From Mermis nigrescens (taxonomy: Eukaryota > Nematoda > Enoplea > Mermithida > Mermithidae): a stretch of 64,000 bases of DNA. The stretch lies in NCBI GenBank assembly GCA_036768485.1, contig JAVLUZ010000768.1, positions 1,181,770 through 1,245,769 of the forward strand, read 5' to 3'. The position numbers and the translations under genes are program-made. Shown here one piece after another: positions 23,964-35,399 of the stretch. The first letter of the stretch is position 1, and every line of letters begins with the position of its first letter. The notes under the pieces are model-generated. The model ran no database searches and had not been told where the DNA came from. It was given only the letters and a program-made list of their open reading frames with translations.

Positions 23964-24265
23964 GACCCGTAATGTTTTTGGAAATCTGCCGTCCAATACG
24001 TCGGTGGTGCAGGTCCGGTCTGTCGCGTCAGCGGATAGAGCAGTACAAGACGAAAATGGTTGAAAAGACCATCGGGAGCCTGCTGATCGACGACAAATTT
24101 AAGACTATGTTCATGGACGACGCTTTCATAGCCCTGGACCGCGACATCCGCCAAAAGATAGCGTCAAAGGGCCCCCTGAGCGCTGATGACAAGGAGAGAG
24201 TGTACCGAATCGCCATTTCAAACATATTGGACCACGAATTTCAACGCCCATCGGCGGGCAACTAG
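23964..24265 (+). pseudogene. Coding remnant, part 1, unidentified
   Basis: The frame is open from 23972 to 24265 with GC-rich third positions, unlike the surrounding repeats. The peptide includes RQRIEQYKTKMVEKTIGSLL, FKTMFMDDAFIALDRDIRQK and ADDKERVYRIAISNILDHEF, which is helix-rich and charged with no transmembrane segment. The start is uncertain because the region begins directly at the (TAA)n array; an internal ATG (at MVEK) is as likely. The stop at 24263 lies at the edge of an inserted repeat, so the true gene probably continued into 24420-24656. The function is not recognised. Confidence 0.45.
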
Positions 24266-24419
24266 CTGTGGGGGGAATCGGAAGGTCCGGATCCCCCGAA
24301 ATTCAGAAAAACCGGAAAAATAGGACTTTTTACAGATGATTCTGTGCTATTTTTGGCTTAGATCCCCAAAAATTTGTGTTAGTCCCCCAAAATAGGAGGG
24401 CGGCCAGCTACGTGCCTGC
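24263..24419. repeat. R5 small repeat inserted in the coding remnant
   Basis: About 157 bp starting CTGTGGGGGGAATCGG and ending GTGCCTGC, flanked by similar 14-bp strings (CATCGGCGGGCAAC on the left, CATCGGTAGCCAAC on the right). The coding frame is interrupted exactly here. Similar material occurs at 38330-38620 and near 29820-29900. Confidence 0.55.
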
Positions 24420-24656
24420 CATCGGTAGCCAACAATTTGACGCTGGACGAATACCGAGCTGAAAGGGTCCACCAGCAAGTGCTCGTCAAAGAACACAAGA
24501 CGGCAAAGACGGGCCCCGCCTTCTTTTTCCCTAACGACAATGACAAATTTTATTTGAACTACTACCTGAATAACATTCGTCCAGAGAGTACAACATCTGC
24601 ACGATATTATTTAATATTTTTTAATCGTTTTTGCTCCAATTACGACACCTATTTGT
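24420..24656 (+). pseudogene. Coding remnant, part 2, unidentified
   Basis: Open frame in continuation of part 1 beyond the R5 insert. It includes LTLDEYRAERVHQQVLVKEH, KTAKTGPAFFFPNDNDKFY and LNYYLNNIRPES. After about 24600 it becomes AT-rich and probably reads into intron or non-coding DNA; the stop is at 24656. No family is recognised. Together with part 1 it would be one exon of at least about 150 codons, disabled by the insertion. Confidence 0.45.
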
Positions 24657-25019
24657 AAGAATTATCATTTAATTTTTTGAAATTCATAGCTTAAGAAAAA
24701 TAGTAGAACGGAGGGAAAATTCAGAAATTGAAATAAAATGAAAGCAAGTTAAACACACTTGGAATTTTTCGTTATTCGTAAAAGTCTTATTTAATCAAAT
24801 GCTAAGCAAAGGTACTAGTTGTATGATTGCATTCTTTGACCTTAAGCTAAATTATGCATTACTAGTTGAGCTGCCCGGTGTTGCCCGGGCTGAACTTAGG
24901 CCTGATAGCTATATGGAATTAATATGTCTCTTGTATTTTTTATTTTTCAAGACTTTTGATGTTTTTGGGATATTTCTAAAAAAATTGTTGGTACAAACCA
25001 TATTTTATTTTTTGGATTT

Positions 25020-25375
25020 TTTTAAAATGTCTTTTGTCAACCATTTTTTTGATCAAATCCATATTTTTGACGTTACAGAATGGTTTTGAAAATTGTTTAG
25101 CCATAATCATATTTTTGATGTTCTGGGGTGTTCTGGAAATTTTTTAATAAAACCCATATTGTTGATGTTTTGGGATGTTTTGGAAAATTTTTTTCGTCAA
25201 ACCATATTTTTGATGTTTCAGGATGTTTTGGAAAATTTTTTAATCAAACCCATATTTTTGATGTTTTGGGATGTTTTGGAAAATTTTTTCGTCAAACCAT
25301 ATTTTTGATGTTTTAGGATGTTTTGAAATATTTTTTCGGTCAAACCATATTTTTGATGTTTTAAAAATTTTTTGT
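25020..25375 (+). repeat. 48-bp tandem array
   Basis: The unit contains CATATTTTTGATGTTTTGGG, then ATGTTTTGGAAAATTTTTT. Anchors lie near 25107, 25155, 25202, 25250, 25298 and 25346. A half-unit reappears at 25824-25845 after the 51-bp array. The period is a multiple of three, so one frame stays open (LMFWDVLENFF repeats). Confidence 0.9.
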
Positions 25376-25439
25376 TTGTTGTAGCAAAGGGTGTCATATA
25401 TCACGTGATATGTTATAGCTGATGGTATCTCCTATCTTA

Positions 25440-25815
25440 TATCACTGCATGTTATGGCACAGACAGGGTATCTATACCAAACCTATCTTATAGCATTGCC
25501 TATCTCGTAGCACAGGGTATCTTATATCCCATACTATCTTATAACATTGCCTATCTTGCAGCTCGGGGTATCTTATATCACTTCCTATCTTATAGCATTG
25601 CCTATCTTGTAGCACGGGGTATCTTTTATAACGTTCTATCTTATAGCATTGCCTATCTTGTAGCACGGGGTGTCTTATATCACGTCCTATCTTATAGTAT
25701 TGCCTATCCTGTAGCACAGAGTATCTTATATCACGTCCTATCTTATAGCATTGCTTATCTTGTTGCACATAGTATCTCATACCATGCCTATCTTATAAAA
25801 TTGCCTATGTTATAG
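25440..25815 (-). repeat. 51-bp tandem array, 7 units
   Basis: The anchor ATAGCATTGCC (or a one-base variant) is at 25490, 25541, 25592, 25643, 25694, 25745 and 25796, exactly 51 bp apart. The minus strand stays open for 102 codons as a 17-residue repeat (IRYPVLQDRQCYKIGRD). There is no start context or other coding sign, so I list it as satellite. Confidence 0.93.
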
Positions 25816-26777
25816 CATCATTTGGTTAAACCCGTATTTTGATGTTTCACAGTGCCGACTAATGCTATAACATATAACAATGTACATAGTGTCGCCAGGC
25901 ATGCTCCTCTTGGCCGGGGTATCCCTATACAAACAGTATAAACTAATTTTTGAAAAAAATAGCAAAAAATCGGCCATCTCCCGAAATCGTGGAGGCTTAT
26001 AGCACAGGGGCCGAACCCTGCTCCCTCCTGCCCAGGGCCAATGGGTGCGTTTGTCGAAATTTCAAGATCGCTACGGCTCCTTCCCCCATTGGACCGACCT
26101 CGGCCCAAAATATCAGCCCACCAAATTTCATTGGGCCGGAGCCAACCCGGCAGCAAACATACGATACATACAAACAAACAAACTTTCAAAAATATATAGT
26201 AGATAGCAGCTTCTCAACACCTTACCCTTAACTTGTTAAACGCCGACGGCTTTTTCGCTTAAGTCATTAATTTAGTCAGCCCGTTCAAGAATCGACATCT
26301 TCTATAGTCTGTTTCATTTATTCGGAGAGCTTTTTAGTAAATTTATCCTAAAGTCTACAGTAAGCGAAACGAGACGAATTACTGTGATTTGGCAGATCAG
26401 CTCAGTGAGGGCGAGTGGCTGTAATTATTCTATTTTTAATGCCTTAATCCGCCAATATAAATTTAATTTAGGCAATCAATCAGTAATGGGACATATTAAA
26501 GTGCGCTAAATGAAAATCTATCGGCTAAAGTCCACGAGCTTTTGTACGGGATCTAATAAACACGTCAAAATTCTGTATTTATACGACACATTGGCAAAGC
26601 GGTCAGAATCCCAGGCGTCAATTTTATTCGCAAAAAAACGCTGTCTAATAGTATCGAAAAGTCATTTAACGAAAACATGTAAAACTGCGCCGAGAATCGA
26701 CAAATTTGTTAGTTTTCCGATTGGAAATCGACAGATATGCCGCATGCCGCATGGCGTTAAAAATCTTCATACTTGCG

Positions 26778-26869
26778 CGTTGAAAAATTGTGTTTTTCGC
26801 CATACCACCATTTTTTGACCTTTGTAGAATCTAGCATCCCCCTCCAATTTCGGTGCTGCCCACCTACGG
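26778..26869 (+). repeat. R1 dispersed repeat, 3' fragment
   Basis: From CGTTGAAAAATTGTG to GGTGCTGCCCACCTACGG. The same truncation is present in SEG copy 2 (56803-56899). Confidence 0.8.
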
Positions 26870-26947
26870 TCCTAGCTAAATATCTATTGCGGTGGTTTTT
26901 CGAATGTTTCAAGAATTTTCAATGTTTTCCTTCGGGGCCACTCATAC

Positions 26948-27109
26948 GAGGGTTGATCAATGAAGGCGTGGCTTTTTTGGCAGTAATTGAGCAGCAGCAA
27001 GGTTTTCCTTACATTTGTATTCAAAGTCTCACCTAATATACATATTCCAAATTTCATAAAATTTCATAGAATTACAATCAAGTGAAGTTCATGGAACTAG
27101 TGCCCTTCA
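26948..27109 (+). repeat. Mariner-like 5' end, decayed
   Basis: Begins CATACGAGGGTTGATCAATG, which resembles the outer end of mariner-type elements, and is followed by AT-rich DNA with AAATTTCATAAAATTTCATA. It precedes the mariner-like transposase fragment at 27383. An R1 copy lies between them. Assignment as a TIR is inference. Confidence 0.4.
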
Positions 27110-27351
27110 CACATGGGCGTGGGGGGTTTGGGGGGTATGCACCCCCCAGAAATTGAAATATCCCCCAGAAATCAAAATACCCCACCCCAGAATTCAAATT
27201 TTGAAATTTTTTCCTTGTCTTTTCAGCGATTTTTTGATACGTCGAAAAATGGTGTTTTTTCGCCATACAACCACTTTTAAGACCATTTTTTGACCTTTAA
27301 AAAATTTTTTCACCCCACCCCCCTCAGAATTTCGGTGCTGCCCACCTATGG
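27110..27351 (+). repeat. R1 dispersed repeat, full length
   Basis: Starts CACATGGGCGTGGGGGG and ends GGTGCTGCCCACCTATGG. It is one of the cleanest copies. The equivalent in SEG copy 2 is 57140-57396. Confidence 0.88.
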
Positions 27352-27382
27352 TGCCCTTGCTTTCAACAGTGTTAAAAATTAA

Positions 27383-27643
27383 TTGCAATTTTCAGGGGCT
27401 GGCCTGACGTCCTTTGAAGGTGGACGGTCCACTGGACATCCCGAGCTTGAGATCACCAGAAGAAATTCAATCTGTTCATGGTTTAATGGGAGAGATAAGG
27501 GAATTATGGTGCATTCGGTATTCTCTGTATTAAGCTTGAATCAAAGCACAGCAAAGTCAATTTTAACAGAAGATTTGGAACTGTCAAAGGTCCGCGCCCA
27601 ACGGGAGCCCCATTTGTTGACCGCTGAGCAAAAGCATGATTGA
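27383..27643 (+). pseudogene. Mariner-like transposase fragment (DNA-binding part)
   Basis: The frame reads GLTSFEGGRSTGHPE and, further on, STAKSILTEDLELSKVRAQ and PHLLTAEQKHD before a stop. The second half has the pattern of the second helix-turn-helix and linker of mariner/SETMAR-type transposases (SILTEDL followed by a basic stretch and a LLT-EQK string). The middle part (27450-27510) is out of pattern, consistent with compensating frameshifts. Catalytic domains are absent downstream, where the DNA becomes AT-rich with stops. The same fragment is present in SEG copy 2 (57424-57687) with a few substitutions, so it decayed before the segment was duplicated. Confidence 0.6.
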
Positions 27644-28064
27644 GCTGAAAACATTAAGCTCTTTTTCACTTATTTGAACGAGATACATAAAACTTTACTA
27701 AGCAAATAGTATCTGGTGATGAAGCACTAATTTACTGCTATTATCCAATAACCAAACATCAGTAAATTCAGCCAATAGGGAAGGCATTAAGACCATACAT
27801 GTAAAGCATAGGAGTTTAGGGGTAACAGATTTTTTCAAATAAGCATGCCACGGGTATCGCTCGAGTCGCCTTAACAAATGGACGCATTCTTGGGTAAATC
27901 TAACGAAAAATTAAGATCAAAAATAGAGAAAAATCACAAATTTTTTTGCAGAAGTGCTCGAATTCAATGAGAGAATGTCATTTGAGGTACCTATTTTATT
28001 CTATTTTATGTCTATGGCAATTTTAAGACGATATGGCCCAAAAAAGCCTCAAAGCTGATATTTC

Positions 28065-28187
28065 GGGTCGGCCTGACCACCCCTCCCCCTGATAGCTACA
28101 GCTATGCTCGCGATAGATCGGTCGCTAGCAAAGCTGATGACCGGTCTATTGCAATGATAAATGTAGCTATGAACGGGGTGACTAAAT
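28065..28187. repeat. Hairpin repeat R3, copy 1
   Basis: Imperfect inverted repeat. ATAGCTACAGCTATGCTCGC and GATAGATCGGTC pair with GACCGGTCTATTGC and ATGATAAATGTAGCTAT, around a loop of about 15 bases (GCTAGCAAAGCTGAT). One outer stem extension (GGTCGGCCTGACC) has lost its partner in this copy. Other copies are at 35407-35497, 39345-39475 and 58104-58235. Confidence 0.8.
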
Positions 28188-30269
28188 ACATGTAGCATTT
28201 TGTCACAGCATCTTGGTAAATCCTAAATTACGTTTACTGACTTATTGGCAACTAGATGCCTTTTTGTGCGCGAATTTTTCTTGGCGACTAAGATTTGAAA
28301 ACGAGGAGCAAGGATTTATGAAGTCAAGATAAAGTGATTTTAATACTCCCTGTGAAGCAAAAAATCATAGAAATAGCTCGGGGCGAGCTGAGCGTCAAAT
28401 TCAAAAAAGGCACTGAATTCTGCTATGACGTGATTCTATTTTTAGATTTTTGTTAATATTTGAAGTAGCGGCTAAAGTAAACATTTGGCGGCCGCAAAAG
28501 TCAAAAAGAGTCGTTTTGCGCAAAAATCACGAAATCTTGTGACAATGAGCGTCTAAAAAATAGAGGAAATCCTGAGCTTTTTCAATTTTTCAGAGTAAAA
28601 TTAAAAATTATCGCAGACAAAACAGATGTGAAAACGAATTGAAAAATTGGAGAAATTATAAAAATTATCAAATCATGCGAATCGGAAATATTCAATGAAA
28701 CTGACGAGAATCCTGAATCTAATCCCTCAAAATCCGAGGTTCGGCTATCAGCGACCTTTTGCCACGAGTTATTAATGACCTTTTTCCGCGGCCGTAAGGG
28801 TCGTTGGCCAATTCCTTGGCAATTAGAATCTGTGCGGCTTGGCGACCCGAGTAACCGCGATCCAAACCCAAATCCACCTTCCTGAAATTTTTATTCGTTT
28901 GTTTCAAAGCGAATTCATTTATTTACAAAAAGTTTCAAAGCAAAATTCACATAATCAAGTAAGACGCCAATAAGCATTCATCTTGTTGTGACGTTAATTT
29001 TCGATTTATGCATGCAGCTATCTTTTCGTTGGATGCATAGGGAATGAAAAAATGAGGAAAAAAGGTGTTTCAAGCAGATTGGGGAACATAGACTAAAACA
29101 TAATAAATCGCAAAATGAAATTTGACGGAAAATTTGGACGATGAGGCCGGGTCTCTGGGGGATGGGGCTAACAAAATGCAAATACGCCCAGAATGTAAAA
29201 TGTTCCAATGTCCCATTTAACATACTGCTTAGGTATTGTGGTTTGTATTCTGTAACGGCTAGCTAAAAATCAACAGTTTGAAAAACATAATTATCTTGGC
29301 AAATCAGCCAATAGGTAAGCATTTGATTAATCATTAATGACTCAAGCGTGTTATTTCAGCTTTCGTGTTCCGAAAAACACCCAGATTTGTTAAAAAATAA
29401 CCGGCGCACAAATATTATAACTTTCGATGGATTCTAGTCATTTTGCGAATAAACAATTTATTTCGCCATAATTCAACGAAAATCAAATAGCCAGATATTA
29501 TTTTTTATTTTGACGAAATAAAGGGGCCGAAATTAATAGAAATGATATAAGAATACAATATCCTTTACTGAATTTGAAATTTTTAAAAATTTATAATTTA
29601 AATTGGACTTTAATTTGAAATTTGAAAGTTTGATTTTCTTGAAATAATTTGGAAAAATTCGATAACTGTTCATGGAGAGCAATCATATTCTAAAATCTGA
29701 TAAAGAAAAATCGCTAAAAAATCGCCAAAGCTTCTCTTCCTGGTATACAAGATTCTAATGGTCTTTGGAGTCCTAGTGTCTAAACCGCGCTTGGACGACG
29801 AGGAATCGAAAAGATTTTGATTTCTGATAATCCGGCAGACCCCCTCGAAATTGATAGACCACCAGAAGGCACGGATTTGGGGTTCTGAATTTGAGGGACT
29901 AAAATTTTGACGTCGGATATTTCAACAACTACTTGCAGCTAGACAAAAATAATATGTTTTTGAGCGTTTCTCAGCGAGTTCTACATATTAAAAAACGTTT
30001 AAAAAAATCAAAAAAATTATTTCGAATTCACTTGCCTTCAAAAATCGCGTCGCACAAAATAACCAAACAAATGATTTGTCAACATTAAATACAAGCTGGA
30101 CCCTACTGGAAAATTGTTTAACTTGTTCTACTCAATTCAGTTGCAATAACAGATAAATAAATAATGCTGAATGAAGCGTCAGAAAACTTGACTTATTTTT
30201 CATTCTTTACACAAACTTAGGCTACTTAGGATACATAAAGTTATGCAACAAACATGAAAGTTGGCGCGA

Positions 30270-30480
30270 AGCGCCGAATTCTTTGGGCCTATTAGCTCAA
30301 AAGCAAGCAAAAATGCAAAAATCTGTTCTGGCGATCTTTCCAATAGGTACATATATACGCTTCAAGTTTTTTCAATTTTCCTTTGATGGATCCATGTTAA
30401 AACATGCTCGTCTTATGAAATTTTGGGGGACTAGCCCCTCACTTATCCCCCACAGCTACGCGCCTTACCACCATGAGCTG
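30270..30480 (+). repeat. GCGC-hairpin repeat (GGCGCGAAGCGCC)
   Basis: GGCGCGAAGCGCC is followed by GGGCCTATTAGCTCAAAAGC, AAAATCTGTTCTGGCG and TTTTGGGGGACTAGCCCC. It is also present at 60330-60530, and a diverged form lies near 9605-9790. Confidence 0.65.
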
Positions 30481-30869
30481 AATTTTTCGCGTGTTTATTT
30501 TTTTGACGAGCTAGTTTTACACCGACCAGAGCTCCCAGAATTCGGGCTGCTGCCCATTTATTATTCAACCTTTCCATTAGATTCCTTACGCCCATGTGTG
30601 ACGACACAGAGCATAATTATAGACTAGAAAAAGCTTATTAATTAACAGTAGTTACTGTAAAACAGTCTTCAATTTCAACAAAGTGTCTAACTTTAACCAT
30701 TTCTTACCGAGACGCCACTAAACCACATATAATCATTGATAAATAGCCTAGAATCAGAGCGTAATAAATCTTCATCGCACGACGTTTTATGCCAACCTCT
30801 TTGTCCTTTTTGAAGCTAAAACTCAAACGCATAAAATATGCAGCACACAAACGAGCAAACCAACAAACA

Positions 30870-31022
30870 AAACATAAATGGTGGTATGGCGAAAAATACC
30901 ATTTTTCAACGGTTCTCATCGAGCACGATCCATTGGCACCAAAAAATTGCAAAAAAACCAAGAAACTTTATAAAAAATTGATCTCTGGGGGTATTTTGTT
31001 ATCTGGAACTCCACACCTCTGT
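30870..31022 (-). repeat. R1 dispersed repeat, truncated
   Basis: Starts at AAATGGTGGTATGGCG and runs through CTCATCGAGCACGATCCATT and AAAAAATTG to CTCTGGGGGTATTTTG. Its equivalent is at 60712-60915. Confidence 0.8.
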
Positions 31023-32189
31023 CTGATTGCGTAGATAAGTTATTTCGAAATCATTAGTACTGTATGCTTCATTTATTCGGCAGATTTTTACCTAATGCGA
31101 TAGGAATTAGATTTTGCCGCTCCACCTTATGAAAGAGACCATCATATTACTGCTCGAATATCACTTCTATTGTGTAAGTCTTAAAATTTTTTTGAGAAAT
31201 AAATTCTAGCGAGAATGTTCTGGAATGAATGAAACGGGCTAAACGTAGCTCTGTTTGGTCATTAGGGACTGTTTCTACAAAATGCAGCCTACATTTAATG
31301 AATAGATGGAATAAAATATTTATCTCGATTCGTTCCTCCATGTATTTTGCTAGGAATTCAAAGTTGATAAATTTTTGGAGTTTTTAAAAGAGATTATTCA
31401 AATTTTAAATTAAGTAATAGGGATGGTTTAAAGGCAATTAAAGGCGAAAATTTTTCGCTTCTGATAAAATTGCGACTGTTTATGGTGTAAAGCTATATAG
31501 TAATTGCTTAATGAATAACGAAAATTGCGGAACGGATAGGCAAGGGCTTATTTGAATTATTAAAAAATAGATTTCGGATGATTCGTGCATCAATTATTCA
31601 GAATTAATTGAACTCATTATAAAAATTTACTGATTTCAGATTATCCAGCACAAATAAAACTATGCATGTACGAGTACGTCTTTTATTCGCTTTAATCCGT
31701 CTCCAACAACCTTTTTTACCGAGGTTTCTTCCAAAAAATCTTTGCAAATAAAAGTATGCTCAAGGTTTTTAAAGTTTAATGCAAGGAAAAATATAGAATT
31801 TCGACCATTTTTATGACGTTCTAGCAAGAATTGTAGCATAATTATCAAGCTCTTAAAAACTCTGTCCCATTTTCCAACTTTCGTTTACTACTCGTATGTT
31901 TAATTAGTGACTTTCTTTTTCGACTTTCTTAAGAAGGCTTACGCTGAGGATAAACTAATCATTTTTCAGTGTCCCTATTCTTGAGCACGGAGTATAATAA
32001 TGCGTATGTAGGTACATTACTTCAAGTGCCATAAGAGGAAAATAAATGTACGAGGGAATCGAATTGAAACGAGTTGAGTAATTTAATGCAAACCTACAAG
32101 AACGTGTCTTGGAGTAGTTTTGTAGCTACAAACTGCCACTTTTTCGTAAATTTACTGAATAACTAGAAAGGTCTAATTTTATGTGTCGT
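31023..32189. other. SEG copy 1, part without gene
   Basis: Shared with 60916-62047. AT-rich; only short unsupported frames. Confidence 0.6.
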
Positions 32190-32390
32190 CGTCATACGTG
32201 GGCAACAAGAAAATTCAGTGCAAGATTTTTCAAAGGTCAAAAAATGGCCTTAAAAATGGTGGTATGGCGCAAAAACATCATACTTTTCAAAAATTTTATT
32301 CTAAGGAGTATTTTGATTTCTGGTGGGAAGCGGGGGTATTTTGATTTCTCGGGGGTGCATACCCTCCAATTCCCCCACGCCCGGGTTTGG
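32190..32390 (-). repeat. R1 dispersed repeat replacing the left end of the TIR element
   Basis: From CGTCATACGTGGGCAAC to CCCCACGCCCGGGTTTGG. It directly abuts the internal sequence of the TIR element (GTCATGTTGCCCGACACATA), whose own left end is missing. The same junction exists at 62243. Confidence 0.8.
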
Positions 32391-34275
32391 TCGTCATGTT
32401 GCCCGACACATAGCTCTAGAATAAATTTTAAGGGCAGCATTGAGGCCACAAATAAGATTAAAAGGCCCCATTGAGCAAATAGTCTCGCTAAGGGAGAATG
32501 GAAGCAGTTGCTCGAATTGGCCTCAATGCGACCATCACTGCTTCTTAAAGTTCGTGTTAAGGTGATTGTTAAAGTGAAGGTTGCCGCAAAGGTAGATTAA
32601 GGCACATTAATGAATGCATTAGTGCGAATATTAGAAGTTATGCCTAGATAGGATGGGAACTTTCAGTCACTATTCCTAAACCCCTCACGCCCACGTGTGA
32701 CTACGAGTCCCTGACTCATCAAAATAATCTAGAATAATGTATAAATCCTATGATTACAGCTCGTTCACAAATCTTTGCGGATATTTGTTAATTTCTGCAT
32801 TTCGTCAACCAATTTAGCCATAAAAAATATATTTCGAATCTGTTTCAAGCTTTAAAGATGCTCTAGAAGAATATTCGCACCTGCCTTAAAATTTATGAGG
32901 TCTTATTTGTGGCCTAGGCAACGAAATCGGCGCTTCATCTCAATTTTCTTTCATGATGCATGTCGTGACATTCATCACACCTTTTCTTTAATTTGCTTAG
33001 GATATATTGAATACTGAATTAAGTACGACGGTTCCATGTCCCTTAAATAGTTTTCTGCTGCAAAAATGTAACCATTCCAGTACTTTTTATTTAGTTTCCA
33101 AGATTAAATTCTAATAAATTCGAGAATGGAGAAGAGAGGAAAAAAGTTTTGTCTAAAAAGATTATGAAAATGAAATAACGTGAATTTTGTATCTCCAGCC
33201 TTCAGATTTTACGAAATTATCCGACGCCTATGAGAAGTTTCAGCTCAAAACAATAAGAATTTAGGCAGCACAAGCATTTTCATACAGATTTTCTATTAAC
33301 TTTTATCTTTTCTAAGAAAATTCCTGTGCTAGACATGATACTAAATAGAATTGCACACTGTATGATGGCGGGAAAAGGCATTTATCGTATAAATAATGGA
33401 TTTTTAAAAGTTTGTTGGACTATTCAGAAAAAGTCATAGTACAGCCGCCCTCCCGCTTATGGAAATCATAGATCTGCTATTGCTACCAACGGATGCTATC
33501 GTCCAACCAAATAGAGCTTTTGATTCTGCACAAACGTCGTTGACCAAGTCGCAAATAATGAACAACAGTTTTTCCCGAATGTTATACTAGTCATAAAAAA
33601 CACAAATAAAGATAGACAAAAAATGAGGAAAAAGCGACACCTTGCGTACTTAGAAACACTTATTCTAGCTTAAGGTACATATACACTGATGTACACTATA
33701 GAAATAAGCCTGAACGCAACACTTAAAACTCTCAAGGACAATTTAGCAACCCAAAAAACTTCAAGTAACCATTAGAAATCGTATTTTTTTCCTTAAGGTA
33801 CAGGTCGAGCAACTGAGCTAGCTAAGGTTGTGACGTCGTTAAGGTCTCATTCTTAAGGTTTTCTTTAAGGCTCTCTATCGAGCAACGCAAACTGACCCTT
33901 GAGAAACCGAACCTAAACCAAACTACTAACGTGTCTTAAGCAAACGTGATCGTTTGAGGGGGGGTTCGGGCGAATGTATTCCACTCCCAGAATTCAATTT
34001 CTGAAATTTTTTTCGTTGTTTTCGCAATTTTTTGACGTTGAAAAATGGTGTTTCTTCGCCATACCATTATTTTTAATACCATTTTTTGACCTTTGAAAAA
34101 TCTTGCACATGCCCCAGAATCTTGGTGCTGCCCACCTATGGTCTTGAGATTCGACTCGAGCGATTTCGTAAAGGCTCGCCTCGGACTTAATCGAATCCCT
34201 TATCTAATGGTTTGGTGAATGGAGCCTTAGCGTTAATAGTTTCTCTTAATAAAGGTTCAAGTCCAGGGCCCTGAA
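32391..34275. mobile_element. TIR element copy 2, left-truncated
   Basis: Matches 17593-19569: CATGTTGCCCGACACATAGC at the start and AAGGTTCAAGTCC then AGGGCCCTG at the right end. It has no transposase frame. An R1 copy lies at 33950-34141 at a position different from that in the first copy. Confidence 0.75.
33950..34141 (+). repeat. R1 dispersed repeat inside TIR element copy 2
   Basis: From GAGGGGGGGTTCGGG to GGTGCTGCCCACCTATGG, with the internal GATAGTGCTCGATGAG part missing. Its partner in SEG copy 2 begins at 63833. Confidence 0.8.
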
Positions 34276-34975
34276 TACGATACAAACGACCAAATTTGCT
34301 TGGCTATCTGATGTGTCTGCAGATTACAGAGGGAAAATTACTGTAGCTTACTCTTTGCGAGCTGTCAATGTTGTTGCACGGAAGAACAGGCAATATCAAG
34401 TCAATCTTCAGAGCTTCCGATCAATTTGAATTTTCCGGTCGTTGTTGCATGTTATATAGCATGGAAATTTATGAGCGCACGAAAATACGAATTATTAATC
34501 TTTTCTGCAGGAAAACAATTCTTTACCTGTCCAAATAAAATGAAAAAATCGAATGCGGACAATGCAATGCGAAATGTCATCATAATATTTGTCATTTAAA
34601 TCAACCCAATCCATGTATGCTTTATGAAAAGCCTTCTCATTCTAGAAATCCTTTGCGTTTTCAAATGATTAAACAGTTTCAAAAATATGCTTGATCGCTT
34701 GCAGTTTTTATTGTCAGCTGATTCTCATTTCTGCTCCTATTACCCCAATTTCAAAAAATATAAGGCAAGCTTATATTTACAAATTATAACAAATTTTGGC
34801 GATCTGTTCAAAATAATTTTTATTTTGCTTAGAATTCCCTACAAAAATATTTATTTAGGGAATATTTTTATCGTAATAGGCTCCTTGTAGTTGCCGTCAC
34901 ACTGATATTTTGATGCACGGTAAGCAGGTAGGTTACGTTGAGGAACAAGCATAGACAGATGCCCGATCTAAAGGA
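34276..34975. repeat. Downstream part of the repeated unit, copy 2
   Basis: Matches 19570-20275, ending TCTAAAGGACGTCAGTTAGCG. No gene. Confidence 0.75.
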
Positions 34976-35195
34976 CGTCAGTTAGCGAGTTTTTTGGGCC
35001 AAATTGACCTCGAAAACTAGCTAATGCGCGTTATTTCACAGTTTCTAGTCAATCTTGAGCACTAATGAAGAAAATTTCCGATTTTTTATCTACATATTTA
35101 TAGCCTTCATTCTGTCAGGAAATTTTCCTTTTTACGTTCTTAGGTGCCGGCAGACTCCCTAAATATCCCGCGTTACGGACCAGACATGCACGTGA
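34965..35195 (+). repeat. R2 dispersed repeat
   Basis: GATGCCCGATC, TTTTTTGGGCCAAATTGACC, TCGAAAACTAGC, GAAGAAAATTTCCG, ending GACCAGACATGCACGTGAC. Confidence 0.75.
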
Positions 35196-35198
35196 CTA

Positions 35199-35342
35199 CA
35201 CGTGAGCGTGGGCGGTTGGCAATGTCTGCAACTCCAGAAGGCCAAATACCAACACCCCAGGAATCAAAATACCCATACCCTCAGAATTCAAATTTTGAAA
35301 TTTTTTTGTTTTTTCCACACTTTGTTGATGCCAATGGATAGA
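35199..35342 (+). repeat. R1 dispersed repeat, 5' fragment
   Basis: CGTGAGCGTGGGCGG to GATGCCAATGGATAG; the second half is absent. Confidence 0.75.
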
Positions 35343-35399
35343 ATGGATCGCTCGCACATCACGCACTACTGCGAGGAGGTATGCCATGAGCTATCCTTG

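Larger units (their letters stand above)
24795..26200 (+). mobile_element. RTE/SINE-like element carrying two tandem arrays
   Basis: It begins around GAGCTGCCCGGTGTTGCCCG (24869), contains the 48-bp and 51-bp arrays, and ends with a GC-richer tail (25890-26200): GCCAATGGGTGCG, CCCCCATTGGACCGACC, CAAATTTCATTGGGCCGG and ACAAACAAACAAAC. Such a tail with CAAACAAAC is typical of non-LTR or SINE 3' ends in arthropods. No reverse transcriptase is encoded. Confidence 0.45.
26523..32390 (+). repeat. SEG copy 1, proximal part
   Basis: Matches 56553-62243 in direct orientation, beginning GGCTAAAGTCCACGAG in both. The offset is 30,030 bp at the start and about 29,854 bp at the end because of indels. One indel is an extra 230 bp or so in this copy at about 30470-30705, between two CTTACC strings. 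It contains R1 pieces, a mariner fragment and a hairpin repeat, listed separately. No intact gene is seen. Confidence 0.9.

Noticed and set aside
25472..25780. 102-codon repetitive protein
   Set aside because: Open only because the satellite period is 51 bp; no start context, no other coding sign.
28719..28907. RGKRSLI-repeat peptide conserved in three SEG copies (also 38622-38831 and 58785-58973)
   Set aside because: Present in all three copies but without start context, and surrounded by non-coding repeat; conservation follows from recent duplication. Kept only as a weak possibility of a decayed coding piece.
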